Notes under the pieces: model-generated | Seen by the model: the letters and a program-made list of their open reading frames with translations, nothing else | Databases searched by the model: none | What the model was told of the DNA's origin: nothing | Shown here: positions 30,384 through 39,936 of the stretch, piece after piece | Layout: each line of letters begins with the position of its first letter | How positions within the stretch are numbered: the first letter of the stretch is position 1 | Program-made: the position numbers and the translations under genes | Source of the DNA: Amycolatopsis sp. 195334CR | GTDB lineage: Bacteria; Actinomycetota; Actinomycetes; Mycobacteriales; Pseudonocardiaceae | DNA length: 64,000 bases | Direction of reading: 5' to 3' | Assembly: GCF_017309385.1 (NCBI RefSeq) | Contig: NZ_JAFJMJ010000001.1 | Location: forward strand, 3,596,001-3,660,000

Positions 30384-32429
30384 ATGACCGCGATCAGCGA
30401 GCCGGTGACCAGCACTGCGACGCACTGCCCGTACTGCGCGCTGCAGTGCGCGATGGCGGTGCGCGGCACCGAAACCGCGCCGGCGGCCGACGGCGGGCTC
30501 TGCCAGAAGGGCTGGACCGCGGGCAGCCTGCTGCGGTCCCCGGCGCGCCTGACCACCCCGCTGATCCGGGTCGACGGCGAACTCCGCCCGGCGAGCTGGG
30601 ACGCGGCGCTCGACCTGGTCGCCACCCGGTTGGCGGAGTTGAAGCACGAGTACGGCGCGGACGCGAACGCGGTGTTCGGCGGTGGCGGGCTGACCAACGA
30701 AAAGGCGTACCTGCTGGGGAAGTTCGCCCGCGTGGCGCTCGGCACCTCGCAGGTCGACTACAACGGACGGTTCTGCATGTCCTCGGCGGCCGCCGCCGGG
30801 ATGCGCGCGTTCGGCCTCGACCGCGGACTGCCGTTCCCGCTGGAGGACCTCGCGGAGGCGGACGCGATCCTGCTCGTCGGCTCGAACCCGGCCGAGACCA
30901 TGCCGCCGTTCGCGCGGTACCTCAAGCGCGGCCTGATCGTGGTCGACCCCCGGCGCACGGCGACCGCCGAACTGGCCGAACTGCACCTGCAACCGGCTCC
31001 CGGCACCGATCTGGCGCTGGCACTGGGCATCCTGCACGCGGTGGTCGCCGACGGCCTGCTCAATCAGTCCTATGTGGACGAGCGAACGACCGGTTTCGAA
31101 GCGGTGTGGCGGATCGCGGCGGCGTGGTGGCCGGAACGCGTGGAGCGGATCACCGGGGTCTCGGCCGCCGACCAGCGCGCGGTCGCCGCCCGGCTGGCGA
31201 ACGCGCGCAACGCCTACGTCCTCACCGCACGCGGTACCGAGCAGCACGCCAGCGGCGCCGACATGGTCAGCGCGTGGATCAACCTCGCGCTGGCACTGGG
31301 CCTTCCCGGCCGCGCCGGCTCGGGTTTCGGCTGCCTGACCGGGCAGGGCAACGGGCAGGGCGGCCGCGAGCACGGGCAGAAGGCCGACCAGCTGCCCGGG
31401 TACCGGCGCATCGACGACCCGGCCGCGCGGGCGCACGTGGCCGGGGTGTGGGGCGTGGCACCGGAATCGCTGCCCGGTCCCGGTCGCTCGGCCTACGAAC
31501 TGCTGGACGCGCTGGGCACCGTGAACGGCCCGCGCGGGCTGCTGGTCTTCGGCAGCAACGTGCTGGTGTCCGCGCCGCGGTCGGCGCGGGTCGCGGATCG
31601 GCTGGCCGCACTGGACTTCCTGGTGGTCGCCGATCTGGTGCTGTCCGAAACGGCCGCGCTCGCCGACGTTGTGCTGCCCATCACGCAGTGGGCCGAGGAG
31701 GAGGGCACGATGACCAACATCGAGGGGCGGGTGCTGTTGCGCCGCCGCGCGATCGATCCGCCCGAAGGCGTCCGCACCGATCTCGACGTGCTGTCCGGCC
31801 TGGCGAGCAGGCTCGGGCAACCCGACGGCCGGTTCCCGGTGGACGCCGAAACCGTCTTCGACGAACTCCGCGCCGCCTCGAAGGGCGGCCTCGCCGACTA
31901 CTCCGGGGTGAGCTACGACCGGCTGCGCGCCGGGGAACGGCTGCACTGGCCGGTTCCCGAGCGGGACCACCCCGGTTCCCCGCGCGTGTTCCTCGACCGC
32001 TTCGCGCACGCCGACGGCCGGGCGCGGTTCCACCCGGTCGACCACCGCGGCCCCGCCGAGCCGACCGACGCCGAATTCCCCTTGCAGGCCACCACCGGCC
32101 GCGTGCTCCAGCACTACCAGTCGGGGGCGCAGACCAGGCTGGTCGAGGAGCTGACCGACGCGGTGCCCGAGGCCTTCGTCGAGGTGCACCCCGACACCGC
32201 CGCGCGGGCCGGGCTGGCCGACGGCGACTGGGCCGAGGTCGAATCCCGGCGCGGTGCGGTGAAGGCCCGCGTCCGCTGCGTCGCCTCGATGCGGCCCGAC
32301 CTGGTGTTCCTGCCCTTCCACTTCCCCGGCGCGCAGCGGGCGAACCTGCTCACCAATCCCGCGCTCGACCCGACCAGCCGCATGCCGGAGTTCAAGGTGT
32401 GCGCGGTCCGGCTGGCGGGTGCGCGATGA
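30384..32429 (+). CDS. nasA: Assimilatory nitrate reductase, molybdopterin catalytic subunit
   Basis: The 681-residue cytosolic enzyme reduces nitrate to nitrite. The N-terminal [4Fe-4S] ligands are C15, C18, C22 and C40 (HCPYCALQC, GLCQKG). YNGRFCMSSAAAAG supplies the molybdenum-ligand cysteine C131. Mo-bisMGD binding blocks follow (VGSNPAETMPPFARY, TEQHASGADMVSAW, GFGCLTGQGNGQGGREHG), and the C-terminal beta-barrel ends DPTSRMPEFKVCAV. Unlike some NasA/NarB proteins it lacks a C-terminal BFD [2Fe-2S] domain; the next gene carries one instead. ATG 30384 follows GGAAGGAGG. It opens a seven-gene operon whose order agrees with nasACKBDEF as I recall it. Confidence 0.93.
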   Translation: MTAISEPVTSTATHCPYCALQCAMAVRGTETAPAADGGLCQKGWTAGSLLRSPARLTTPLIRVDGELRPASWDAALDLVATRLAELKHEYGADANAVFGGGGLTNEKAYLLGKFARVALGTSQVDYNGRFCMSSAAAAGMRAFGLDRGLPFPLEDLAEADAILLVGSNPAETMPPFARYLKRGLIVVDPRRTATAELAELHLQPAPGTDLALALGILHAVVADGLLNQSYVDERTTGFEAVWRIAAAWWPERVERITGVSAADQRAVAARLANARNAYVLTARGTEQHASGADMVSAWINLALALGLPGRAGSGFGCLTGQGNGQGGREHGQKADQLPGYRRIDDPAARAHVAGVWGVAPESLPGPGRSAYELLDALGTVNGPRGLLVFGSNVLVSAPRSARVADRLAALDFLVVADLVLSETAALADVVLPITQWAEEEGTMTNIEGRVLLRRRAIDPPEGVRTDLDVLSGLASRLGQPDGRFPVDAETVFDELRAASKGGLADYSGVSYDRLRAGERLHWPVPERDHPGSPRVFLDRFAHADGRARFHPVDHRGPAEPTDAEFPLQATTGRVLQHYQSGAQTRLVEELTDAVPEAFVEVHPDTAARAGLADGDWAEVESRRGAVKARVRCVASMRPDLVFLPFHFPGAQRANLLTNPALDPTSRMPEFKVCAVRLAGAR

Positions 32430-33865
32430 CCCGCGAAGTGGTGGTGATCGGCTACGGCATGGCCGGGGCCAGGGTGGCCGAGGAAATCCGGCGCCGCGAC
32501 CCGGCCGGTGCCCGGGTTTCGCTGACCGTGATCGGCGCGGAGTCCTACCCCGCCTACAACCGCGTGCTGCTCTCCGGCGTGGTCGCCGGCACCATGCGCC
32601 CGGAATCGGTGTGGCTGCACGACAACGAGTGGGCCAAGGAGAACGACGTCGACCTCCGGGTGGGCACCGCGGTGGCGCGGATCGACCGGGCGGCCCGCCG
32701 GGTCGAACTGGCCGACGGGTCCACAGTGGACTACGACGCGCTGGTGCTGGCCACCGGTGCCGCGCCGTGGCTGCCGCCGGTCGAGGGGCTGACCACGGAA
32801 ACCGGTGAGCCGTCGCCGGGGGTGGTCCCGTTCCGGACCCTGGCCGACTGCGAACGCATTCTCGACGCGGCCGGGGTGGGCGCGCCGGTGGCGGTGCTCG
32901 GCGGCGGGCTGCTCGGCCTGGAGGCCGCCCGCGGCCTGGCCGGGCGCGGCAACCTGGTCACCGTGGTGCACCCGGTCGGGCACCTGATGGAACGCCAGCT
33001 CGACCCGGAAGGCGGCCGGGTGCTCGCGGAAACCCTGCGAGGGATGGGCATCGAGTTCAAGCTCGGCGCGACGGCGGCGCGGTACCTGCCCGGCGACGGG
33101 CTCAAACTGGACGACGGTTCGTACGTCCAGGCGGATCTGGTGGTGGTCTCGGCGGGGGTCCGCGCGGACACCGCGCTCGCCCGTGAAGCCGGACTGGCCG
33201 TCGACCGCGGCGTGCTCGTCGACGACTCCCTGCGCACCAGCGACGGGCGGGTGTTCGCCATCGGGGACTGCGCCCAGCACCCGGGCACGGTGTCCGGACT
33301 GGTGCAACCCGCCTGGGAACAGGCGGCCGTGGTGGCCGATCTGGTCACCGGAGAGAACACCGCCACCCGCTACCGCGGCACCCCGGTGGTGACCCGGCTC
33401 AAGGCGCGCGGGGTGGACCTGGCGGCGTTCGGGGACACCGACGCCGCCGGGGCCGAAGTGCTCAGCGTGTCGGACTCGAGCCGGGGCCGGTACGCGAAAC
33501 TGCTGGTGCGTGAGGAAAAGGTGGCCGGGGCGATCGTGCTCGGCCTGCCCGACGCGGCGGCGAACCTCACCCAGCTCTACGACCGCGGTGCCCGGCTGCC
33601 CGAGGACAAGCTCGCGCTGCTGCTCGGCCGCGCGCTGCCCGGACCGGGCGAAGCGGCGGCACCGTCGGTGAACCCGGCCAACCTGCCCGCCTCCGCGGTG
33701 GTCTGCCGCTGCAACTCGGTGACCAAGGGGCGGCTGGTCGAGCAGTGGCGGGCGGGGGCCACCGACGTACCCGCGCTGGCCGCGGCGACCAGAGCGACCA
33801 CCGGCTGTGGTGGCTGTGCCGATGCCGTCCGGGGCATCGCCGGCTGGCTGGCCGAAACCTCCTGA
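32426..33865 (+). CDS. NAD(P)H-dependent FAD oxidoreductase with BFD [2Fe-2S] domain, electron donor to nitrate reductase
   Basis: The 479-residue flavoprotein overlaps the nitrate reductase gene by 4 nt. It has an FAD Rossmann motif (VVIGYGMAGARVAEEI), the NirB-type YPAYNRVLLSGVV segment, a second dinucleotide motif (VLGGGLLGLEAARGLAGRG) and a C-terminal BFD iron-sulfur domain with CRC (about residue 425) and GCGGC (about 462). It most likely passes electrons from NAD(P)H to the nitrate reductase, which has no BFD domain of its own. The domain order is the same as the N-terminal half of NirB, suggesting common ancestry. Confidence 0.9.
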   Translation: MTREVVVIGYGMAGARVAEEIRRRDPAGARVSLTVIGAESYPAYNRVLLSGVVAGTMRPESVWLHDNEWAKENDVDLRVGTAVARIDRAARRVELADGSTVDYDALVLATGAAPWLPPVEGLTTETGEPSPGVVPFRTLADCERILDAAGVGAPVAVLGGGLLGLEAARGLAGRGNLVTVVHPVGHLMERQLDPEGGRVLAETLRGMGIEFKLGATAARYLPGDGLKLDDGSYVQADLVVVSAGVRADTALAREAGLAVDRGVLVDDSLRTSDGRVFAIGDCAQHPGTVSGLVQPAWEQAAVVADLVTGENTATRYRGTPVVTRLKARGVDLAAFGDTDAAGAEVLSVSDSSRGRYAKLLVREEKVAGAIVLGLPDAAANLTQLYDRGARLPEDKLALLLGRALPGPGEAAAPSVNPANLPASAVVCRCNSVTKGRLVEQWRAGATDVPALAAATRATTGCGGCADAVRGIAGWLAETS

Positions 33866-33882
33866 ACGGCGAAAGGCACTAC

Positions 33883-35226
33883 ATGCGCACGAAACCCTGG
33901 ATCCAGCACTGGGAACCGGAGAACGCGGAGTTCTGGGAGTCCACCGGCAAGCGGGTGGCCCGGCGCAACCTGTGGTTCTCCATCTTCGCCGAGCACGTCG
34001 GCTTCTCCATCTGGACGCTCTGGTCGGTGATGGTGCTGTTCATGGGGCCGGAGTACGGCTTCTCGGCAGCGGACAAGTTCCTGCTGGTGTCCACCCCGAC
34101 CGTGGTCGGCGGGCTGATGCGGTTGCCGTACACCTTCGCGGTGGCCAGGTTCGGCGGTCGCAACTGGACGGTGATCAGCGCGGCGCTGCTGGTGGTGCCG
34201 ACCACGCTGGCCGCGATCGTGATGGAGCCGGGCACCTCGCTGGGCACCTTCCTGCTGGTCGCCGCGCTCGGCGGGGTCGGCGGCGGCAACTTCGCCTCGT
34301 CCATGACCAACATCAACACCTTCTACCCGGAACGGCTCAAGGGCTGGGCGCTCGGGCTGAACGCGGGCGGCGGCAACCTCGGCGTGGCGGCGATCCAGCT
34401 GGTCGGCCTGCTGGTGATCGGCACCGCCGGGGCGATGGCCCCGCGCCTGGTGCTGTTCATCTACCTGCCCCTGATCGTGCTGGCCGCGTTGTTGGCCTAC
34501 CTGTACATGGACAACCTGGCCAGCGTGCGCGGGGACACCAAGGCCATGCGCGAAGTGGTCAAGGACAAGCACACCTGGGTGATGTCGTTCCTCTACATCG
34601 GCACCTTCGGCTCGTTCATCGGGTACAGCTTCGCCTTCGGCCTGGTGCTGCAGAACCAGTTCGGCCGGACCCCGCTGCAGGCCGCCGCGGTGACCTTCCT
34701 CGGCCCGCTGATCGGCTCGCTGATCCGGCCGGTGGGCGGCACGCTGGCCGACCGGATCGGCGGCGCGAAGGTGACGCTGTGGACCTTCGGCGGGATGGCG
34801 GTCGCCGCGGTGGGCGCGATCCTGGCGTCCAACGCCAAGTCGCTGGGGCTGTTCACCATCGCCTTCATCGTGTTGTTCGTGCTCTCCGGGATCGGCAACG
34901 GGTCCACCTACAAGATGATCCCGGCGATCTTCCGCGCCAAGGCGCAGTCGGCCATCGAGACCGGCGCGTCCGAGACGGCCGAACTGCTGCGGGCGCGGCG
35001 CCTGTCCGGTGCGCTGATCGGCCTGGCCGGCGCGATCGGCGCGATCGGCGGGCTGTTCATCAACCTGGCCTTCCGCGCCTCCTTCGCCGGTACCGGCGGC
35101 GGGGTGCCCGCGTTCGTCGCGTTCGGCGTGTTCTACCTGATCTGCGCCGGCGTGACCTGGGCCGTCTACCTGCGCCGCGAAGGCGTGCGCTCGCCGAGCC
35201 CCGCGTTGGCCGGGGCCGGGGTCTGA
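33883..35226 (+). CDS. narK: Nitrate/nitrite transporter of the NarK type
   Basis: The 447-residue major-facilitator protein has twelve predicted helices. Nitrate-transporter signatures are visible: GGGNFASSMTNINTFYPERLKGWALGLNAGGGNLG, which is the first nitrate signature region (positions 34270-34380), and FVLSGIGNGSTYKMIP, the second. Arginines predicted to bind nitrate lie at GLMRLPYTFAV and SLIRPVGGTLADR. ATG 33883 follows GGCGAAAGG. Import of nitrate, possibly with nitrite export, feeds the reductase encoded upstream. Confidence 0.92.
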   Translation: MRTKPWIQHWEPENAEFWESTGKRVARRNLWFSIFAEHVGFSIWTLWSVMVLFMGPEYGFSAADKFLLVSTPTVVGGLMRLPYTFAVARFGGRNWTVISAALLVVPTTLAAIVMEPGTSLGTFLLVAALGGVGGGNFASSMTNINTFYPERLKGWALGLNAGGGNLGVAAIQLVGLLVIGTAGAMAPRLVLFIYLPLIVLAALLAYLYMDNLASVRGDTKAMREVVKDKHTWVMSFLYIGTFGSFIGYSFAFGLVLQNQFGRTPLQAAAVTFLGPLIGSLIRPVGGTLADRIGGAKVTLWTFGGMAVAAVGAILASNAKSLGLFTIAFIVLFVLSGIGNGSTYKMIPAIFRAKAQSAIETGASETAELLRARRLSGALIGLAGAIGAIGGLFINLAFRASFAGTGGGVPAFVAFGVFYLICAGVTWAVYLRREGVRSPSPALAGAGV

Positions 35227-35237
35227 AAGGAGCTGTG

Positions 35238-37748
35238 ATGCGGACACTGGTTGTCGCCGGGCACGGCATGGTCGCCCACCGGCTGGTCGAAGGGGTGCGG
35301 GCGGGCGAGAGCGACTGGCGCGTGGTCGTGCTGGCCGAGGAGTCGCGCCCGGCGTACGACCGGGTCGCACTGACCTCCTATGTGGACGGATGGGACGCGG
35401 AACTGCTGGCGCTGCCCGGTTCCGACTACGCCGGTGACCCGATGGTGGAGTTGCGCCTCGGGGATCCGGTGGTGTCGGTCGACCGCGAGCGGCGGGTGGT
35501 CCGCACCGAAGCCGGGTTCGAGCAGCCCTACGACGCGCTGGTGCTGGCCACCGGGTCGAAGCCGTTCGTGCCGCCGGTGCCCGGCCACGACCTGCCCGGC
35601 TGCTTCGTCTACCGGACGATCGAGGACCTCGACGACATCCGCGCGGCGGCCGGGGCTTCCGGTCAGACCGGTCGAGGTCGCCGGTCGGCGATGGTGGTCG
35701 GCGGTGGCCTGCTCGGCCTGGAGGCCGCGAAGGCGTTGCGGGACATGGGACTCTCGCCCCACGTGGTGGAGATGGGCCCGCGCCTGATGCCGTTGCAGGT
35801 GGACGACGGTGGCGCCGGCCTGCTCCGCGACCTGGTCGCCGCGCTGGACGTGACCGTCCACACGGGAACGTCGGCCAGCGTCATCGAGGCCGACGGCGAC
35901 CGCCTGCTGGCCAAGCTGGCCAACGGCACCGAGCTGGACCTGGACCTGGTGGTGTTCTCGGCGGGCATCCGCCCGCGTGACGACCTGGCCCGGTCGAGCG
36001 GGCTGGAGGTCGGCGAACGCGGTGGGGTGCTGGTGGACAACCGGTGCCGCACCAGCGATCCGGCGGTCTTCGCGATCGGCGAGTGCGCGGCCGTGGAGAA
36101 CCGCGTGTACGGCATCGTCGCGCCGGGGTACGCGATGGCGGAGATCGTCGCGGCGCAACTGCTCGGCGGCGACGGCGAGTTCGGCGAGCAGGACATGTCG
36201 ACCAAGCTGAAGTTGCTCGGCGTCGATGTGGCCAGCTTCGGTGACGCGCACGCGGCCACCGAAGGCGCGCGTGAGGTGGTCTTCGCCGATTCGATCGATG
36301 GCTACTACAAGAAGCTGGTGGTCTCCGAAGACGGCAAGTCGCTGCTCGGCGGGGTGCTGGTCGGGGACGCCTCGCAGTACACGATGCTGCGGTCGTTCGT
36401 CGGCCGCGCGCTGCCCGCGTCCCCGGGTTCGATGCTCGCGCCGTCCGGTGGTGGCGAGGGCGTCGGCGTGGACGCGCTGCCGCCGGACGCCCAGGTCTGC
36501 TCGTGCAACGGCGTGACCAAGGCGGCGATCACCGACGCCATCCTCGAACACGAGTGCACCGACGTGCCGAAGCTCAAGGCCTGCACGCGAGCGGGCACGG
36601 CCTGCGGTTCGTGCGTGCCGATGCTGTCGAAGCTGCTGGACTCGTGCGGGGTCGAGCAGTCGAAGGCGTTGTGCGAGCACTTCTCCTTCTCCCGCGCGGA
36701 ACTGTTCGAGATCATCAGCGCCACCCGGATCACCACCTTCGGCGAGCTGATCGGGCGGCACGGCACCGGCACCGGCTGCGCGATCTGCAAGCCCGCGGTG
36801 GCCTCCATCCTGGCCACCCTCGGCAACGGGCACATCCTCGGCGGCGAGCAGGCCACCCTGCAGGACACCAACGACCGGTTCCTGGCGAACATCCAGCGCA
36901 ACGGGTCGTACTCGGTGGTGCCGCGCATCCCCGGCGGGGAGATCACCCCGGCGAAGCTGAAGGTGATCGCCGAGGTGGCCGAGGACTTCGGGCTGTACAC
37001 CAAGATCACCGGCGGGCAGCGGATCGACCTGTTCGGCGCGACGGTGGACCAGCTGCCGCTGATCTGGCGGCGGCTGGTGGACGCCGGCTTCGAGTCGGGG
37101 CACGCGTACGGGAAGTCGCTGCGCACGGTGAAGTCGTGCGTCGGCTCCACCTGGTGCCGGTACGGCGTGCAGGACAGCGTCGGCATGGCGGTGGAACTGG
37201 AGCTGCGGTACCGCGGCCTGCGGTCCCCGCACAAGCTGAAGGCGGCGGTGTCCGGGTGCGCCCGTGAATGCGCCGAGGCCCGCGGCAAGGACTTCGGCGT
37301 GATCGCCACGGAGAACGGCTGGAACCTCTACGTCGGCGGCAACGGTGGCACCACGCCGCGGCACGCGCGGCTGCTGGTGTCCGATGTGGACAGCGAGACG
37401 CTGTTCCGCACGATCGACCGGTTCCTGATGTTCTACGTGCGCACCGCCGACCGGCTCCAGCGCACCGCGCCGTGGATCGAGGAGATGGAGGGCGGCCTCG
37501 ACCACCTGCACGACGTGATCGTCAACGACAGCCTCGGCATCTGCGAGGAGCTGGACGCCGCGATGCTGAAGCACATCGACACCTACGCCGACGAATGGCG
37601 CGGCGTGCTGGAGGACCCGGAGAAGCTCGCGCGGTTCACCTCGTTCGTGAACGCGCCGGGCACGCCGGACCCGACCATCTCGTTCCGCGTCGAACGTGAG
37701 CAGAAGGTGCCCGTTTCACTGGGGATCCCGGAGGTGGCAGCGCGATGA
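35238..37748 (+). CDS. nirB: NirB, large subunit of NADH-dependent nitrite reductase
   Basis: The 836-residue enzyme reduces nitrite to ammonium using siroheme. An N-terminal FAD/NADH module (GHGMVAHRLVEGV, VVGGGLLGLEAAKALRDMG) is followed by a BFD [2Fe-2S] domain (CSCNG about residue 420; ACGSC about 454). A second small cysteine set follows near residues 510-520 (CAICKPA). Siroheme/[4Fe-4S] ligands lie in SCVGSTWCRYG (about 633) and SGCARECAEA (about 673). ATG 35238 follows AAAGGAG. The stop overlaps nirD by ATGA, matching the need for a fixed subunit ratio. Confidence 0.94.
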   Translation: MRTLVVAGHGMVAHRLVEGVRAGESDWRVVVLAEESRPAYDRVALTSYVDGWDAELLALPGSDYAGDPMVELRLGDPVVSVDRERRVVRTEAGFEQPYDALVLATGSKPFVPPVPGHDLPGCFVYRTIEDLDDIRAAAGASGQTGRGRRSAMVVGGGLLGLEAAKALRDMGLSPHVVEMGPRLMPLQVDDGGAGLLRDLVAALDVTVHTGTSASVIEADGDRLLAKLANGTELDLDLVVFSAGIRPRDDLARSSGLEVGERGGVLVDNRCRTSDPAVFAIGECAAVENRVYGIVAPGYAMAEIVAAQLLGGDGEFGEQDMSTKLKLLGVDVASFGDAHAATEGAREVVFADSIDGYYKKLVVSEDGKSLLGGVLVGDASQYTMLRSFVGRALPASPGSMLAPSGGGEGVGVDALPPDAQVCSCNGVTKAAITDAILEHECTDVPKLKACTRAGTACGSCVPMLSKLLDSCGVEQSKALCEHFSFSRAELFEIISATRITTFGELIGRHGTGTGCAICKPAVASILATLGNGHILGGEQATLQDTNDRFLANIQRNGSYSVVPRIPGGEITPAKLKVIAEVAEDFGLYTKITGGQRIDLFGATVDQLPLIWRRLVDAGFESGHAYGKSLRTVKSCVGSTWCRYGVQDSVGMAVELELRYRGLRSPHKLKAAVSGCARECAEARGKDFGVIATENGWNLYVGGNGGTTPRHARLLVSDVDSETLFRTIDRFLMFYVRTADRLQRTAPWIEEMEGGLDHLHDVIVNDSLGICEELDAAMLKHIDTYADEWRGVLEDPEKLARFTSFVNAPGTPDPTISFRVEREQKVPVSLGIPEVAAR

Positions 37749-38086
37749 CCGCGATGCAGGAGCGAACCTGGCTGGCCGTGTGCCCGCTCGAATCGGTGCC
37801 GCTCGGCGCCGGGGTGGCCGCGCTGCTGCCGGACGGGGCGCAGGTGGCGATCTTCCGCGCGGACGACCGGGTGTACGCGTTGTCCAATGTGGACCCGTTC
37901 AGCGGGGCCGCGGTGCTCTCGCGCGGCATCGTCGGGGACCGCGGCGGGGTGCCGGTGGTGGCCTCGCCGATGCACAAGCAGTGCTTCGAGCTGGCCACCG
38001 GCCAGTGCCTCGACGATCCGGAGGTGCGGGTGGCGGCCTACCCGGTGCGGGTGGCGGACGGCACGGTGGAGGTGGGCGGGCCATGA
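37745..38086 (+). CDS. nirD: NirD, small subunit of nitrite reductase
   Basis: The 113-residue protein has a Rieske-like beta fold (AVCPLESVPLGAGVAALLPDG, DRVYALSNVDPFSGAAVLSRG, SPMHKQCFELATG). The two CxH/CxxH cluster ligands of true Rieske proteins are missing, which is normal for NirD. It stabilises or orients NirB and binds no iron-sulfur cluster by this reading. It overlaps nirB at the start and hemD at the stop, each by 4 nt. Confidence 0.92.
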   Translation: MTAMQERTWLAVCPLESVPLGAGVAALLPDGAQVAIFRADDRVYALSNVDPFSGAAVLSRGIVGDRGGVPVVASPMHKQCFELATGQCLDDPEVRVAAYPVRVADGTVEVGGP

Positions 38087-39198
38087 CGGCCCTGCCACCG
38101 CTGGCGGGTTTCGCCATCGGGATCACGGCGGCGCGCCGGGCGGACGAGCTCGGGGCGCTGTTCGTGCGAAAGGGGGCCACCGTGCGGTACGGCCCGGCGA
38201 TCCGGATCGTGCCGCTGTCCGACGACACCGAACTGCACGCCGCCACCCGGCGGCTGCTGGACGAGGCACCGGACGTGGTGGTGGCGACCACCGGCATCGG
38301 CTTCCGCGGCTGGATCGAGGCGGCCGAGGGCTGGGGCCTCGGGGACGCCGTGCTGGCGCGGCTCGGTGAGGCGGCGGTGATGGCCCGCGGGCCGAAGGCG
38401 AAGGGCGCGGTGCGGGCCGCCGGACTGTCCGAAGTGTACTCCCCGGAGTCGGAGAGCAACGCGGAGTTGTTGCAGCACCTGCTCGGTTCCGGGGTGGAGG
38501 GGCGCCGGGTGGCGGTCCAGCTGCACGGTGAGCCGTTGCCGTTCTTCGTGGAGTCGTTGCGCGCGGCCGGGGCCGAGGTGATCGAGATCCCGGTGTACCG
38601 CTGGGTGGGGCCCGCCGATCCCGTCCCGCTGGAGCGGCTGCTCGATTCCGTGCTGGAGGGCGGGATCGACGCGATGCCGTTCACCAGCGCGCCCGCCGCG
38701 GCGAGCATGTTCGCGGTGGCCAGGCGGACCGGGCGGTACGCGGAACTGGTGGACGCGCTGACCCACCGGGTGGTGGTCGCGTGCGTCGGCCCGATCACCG
38801 CCGCGCCGTTCGCCGCGCTCGGGATCCCGGTGGTGCAACCGGAACGCTCGCGCATCGGCGCGCTGGCACGCACGCAGTCGCAGGCGCTGCTGGACCGGGT
38901 GCCGCGGTGGCGGGTGGCCGGGCGCGAGGTGGAACTGCGCGGGCAGGCGGTGGTGGTGGACGGCGAACTGCGGTCGCTCGCTCCCGCGCAACTGGCCGTG
39001 TTGCGGGCGCTCGCGCGGGAGCCGGGCCGGGTGGTCTCGCGGCGGCAGCTGATGACCGTGCTGCCCAGCGGCGGCGACGAGCACGCGGTGGAGACGGCGG
39101 TCGGCAGGCTGCGGACTTCGCTGGGTGAGGGAAAACTGGTGCAGACCGTGGTCAAGCGGGGTTACCGGCTGGCCGTGGAGAAGGTGGGGATCGCTTGA
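38083..39198 (+). CDS. hemD: Uroporphyrinogen-III synthase fused to an OmpR-type winged helix
   Basis: The 371-residue protein combines a HemD domain (about residues 1-270; GITAARRADEL, VVATTGIGFRGWIEA, GRRVAVQLHGEPLPF, MPFTSAPAAASMF, CVGPITAAPF) with a C-terminal winged-helix DNA-binding domain of the response-regulator type (APAQLAVLRALAREPGRVVS, AVETAVGRLRTSLGEG, VKRGYRLAVE). HemD cyclises hydroxymethylbilane to uroporphyrinogen III, the siroheme precursor. The fused regulator domain, also known in the mycobacterial Rv0260c type, may couple tetrapyrrole status to transcription. It overlaps nirD and the chelatase gene by 4 nt. Confidence 0.9.
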   Translation: MTALPPLAGFAIGITAARRADELGALFVRKGATVRYGPAIRIVPLSDDTELHAATRRLLDEAPDVVVATTGIGFRGWIEAAEGWGLGDAVLARLGEAAVMARGPKAKGAVRAAGLSEVYSPESESNAELLQHLLGSGVEGRRVAVQLHGEPLPFFVESLRAAGAEVIEIPVYRWVGPADPVPLERLLDSVLEGGIDAMPFTSAPAAASMFAVARRTGRYAELVDALTHRVVVACVGPITAAPFAALGIPVVQPERSRIGALARTQSQALLDRVPRWRVAGREVELRGQAVVVDGELRSLAPAQLAVLRALAREPGRVVSRRQLMTVLPSGGDEHAVETAVGRLRTSLGEGKLVQTVVKRGYRLAVEKVGIA

Positions 39199-39875
39199 TC
39201 GTGCTGGTGGCACACGGAACCCGGGCACCCGCCGGGGTTCGCGTGATCTCGGAGCTGGCGGAACTGGTGCGGGAGCGGGTCGACGTGGAGGTGCGCGTCG
39301 CCTACGCGGACGTGCTCCAGCCCGACGTGACCAGCGTGCTCAGGGAGGTGCCGGGCACCGCCGTGGTGGTGCCCGCGTTCCTGGCGTCGGGGTACCACGT
39401 GCGGACGGACATCCCAGCGCAGGTCGAGGCGAGCGGGCACCGGTCGGTCAGCGTCACGCCCGCGTTCGGGGCGGCGCCGGAACTGCTCGACGTGCTCGAA
39501 CAGCGGCTGGTCGACGCGGGTTACCGCGAGGGCGACGCGGTGGTGCTGGCCGCCGCCGGCTCGAGTGATCCCCGTGCGCTCAGCGAGGTCCGGGTGGCCG
39601 CGCGGGCGTTGCGCGCCAGGCTGGGCGTGCCGGTGCGTGTCGGTTTTGCCGCCACCGCAAGGCCTTCCGTGGCCGAGGTGGTGGATTCGTTGCGCTGGCA
39701 CCGGGTCGCGGTGGCGTCGTGGTTGCTGGCGCCCGGCTTGTTCCACCGGCGGCTGGTCGACTCGGGCGCGGCCGTGGTGGCGGAACCGCTCGGCGCGCAC
39801 CCCGCGATCGCCGAGCTGGTGGTCCGGCGGTACCAGTCCACCCTCACGGCGGCTCTGCCGAGGAAGGCGTGCTGA
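39195..39875 (+). CDS. Sirohydrochlorin chelatase-type protein (CbiX/SirB family)
   Basis: This 226-residue class II chelatase-like protein has two halves of the same fold. The first opens IVLVAHGTRAPAG with the metal-site histidine; the family's second histidine is in FLASGYHVRTD. The second half begins VVLAAAGSSDPRAL. By position it inserts Fe2+ into sirohydrochlorin to make the siroheme of NirB; a cobalt role cannot be excluded. The start is TTG 39195, overlapping the hemD TGA, or GTG 39201 (LVAHGTR). It is the last gene of the nitrate operon. Confidence 0.85.
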   Translation: MIVLVAHGTRAPAGVRVISELAELVRERVDVEVRVAYADVLQPDVTSVLREVPGTAVVVPAFLASGYHVRTDIPAQVEASGHRSVSVTPAFGAAPELLDVLEQRLVDAGYREGDAVVLAAAGSSDPRALSEVRVAARALRARLGVPVRVGFAATARPSVAEVVDSLRWHRVAVASWLLAPGLFHRRLVDSGAAVVAEPLGAHPAIAELVVRRYQSTLTAALPRKAC

Positions 39876-39936
39876 GCACGAACGAGGTCTCCCGCGCGAA
39901 AGGTGACGTGCGAAGGCCGTCCGCCACCGCGCCCGG

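Noticed and set aside
30446..37748. Very long fused frames reading through nitrate reductase into the flavoprotein and through narK into nirB
   Set aside because: Only the final parts of these frames are real genes (start 32426 and 35238). The upstream parts are out-of-phase shadows of the preceding gene.
37745..38086. Broken Rieske protein
   Set aside because: The missing iron-sulfur ligands are normal for NirD, so this is not a degenerate gene.
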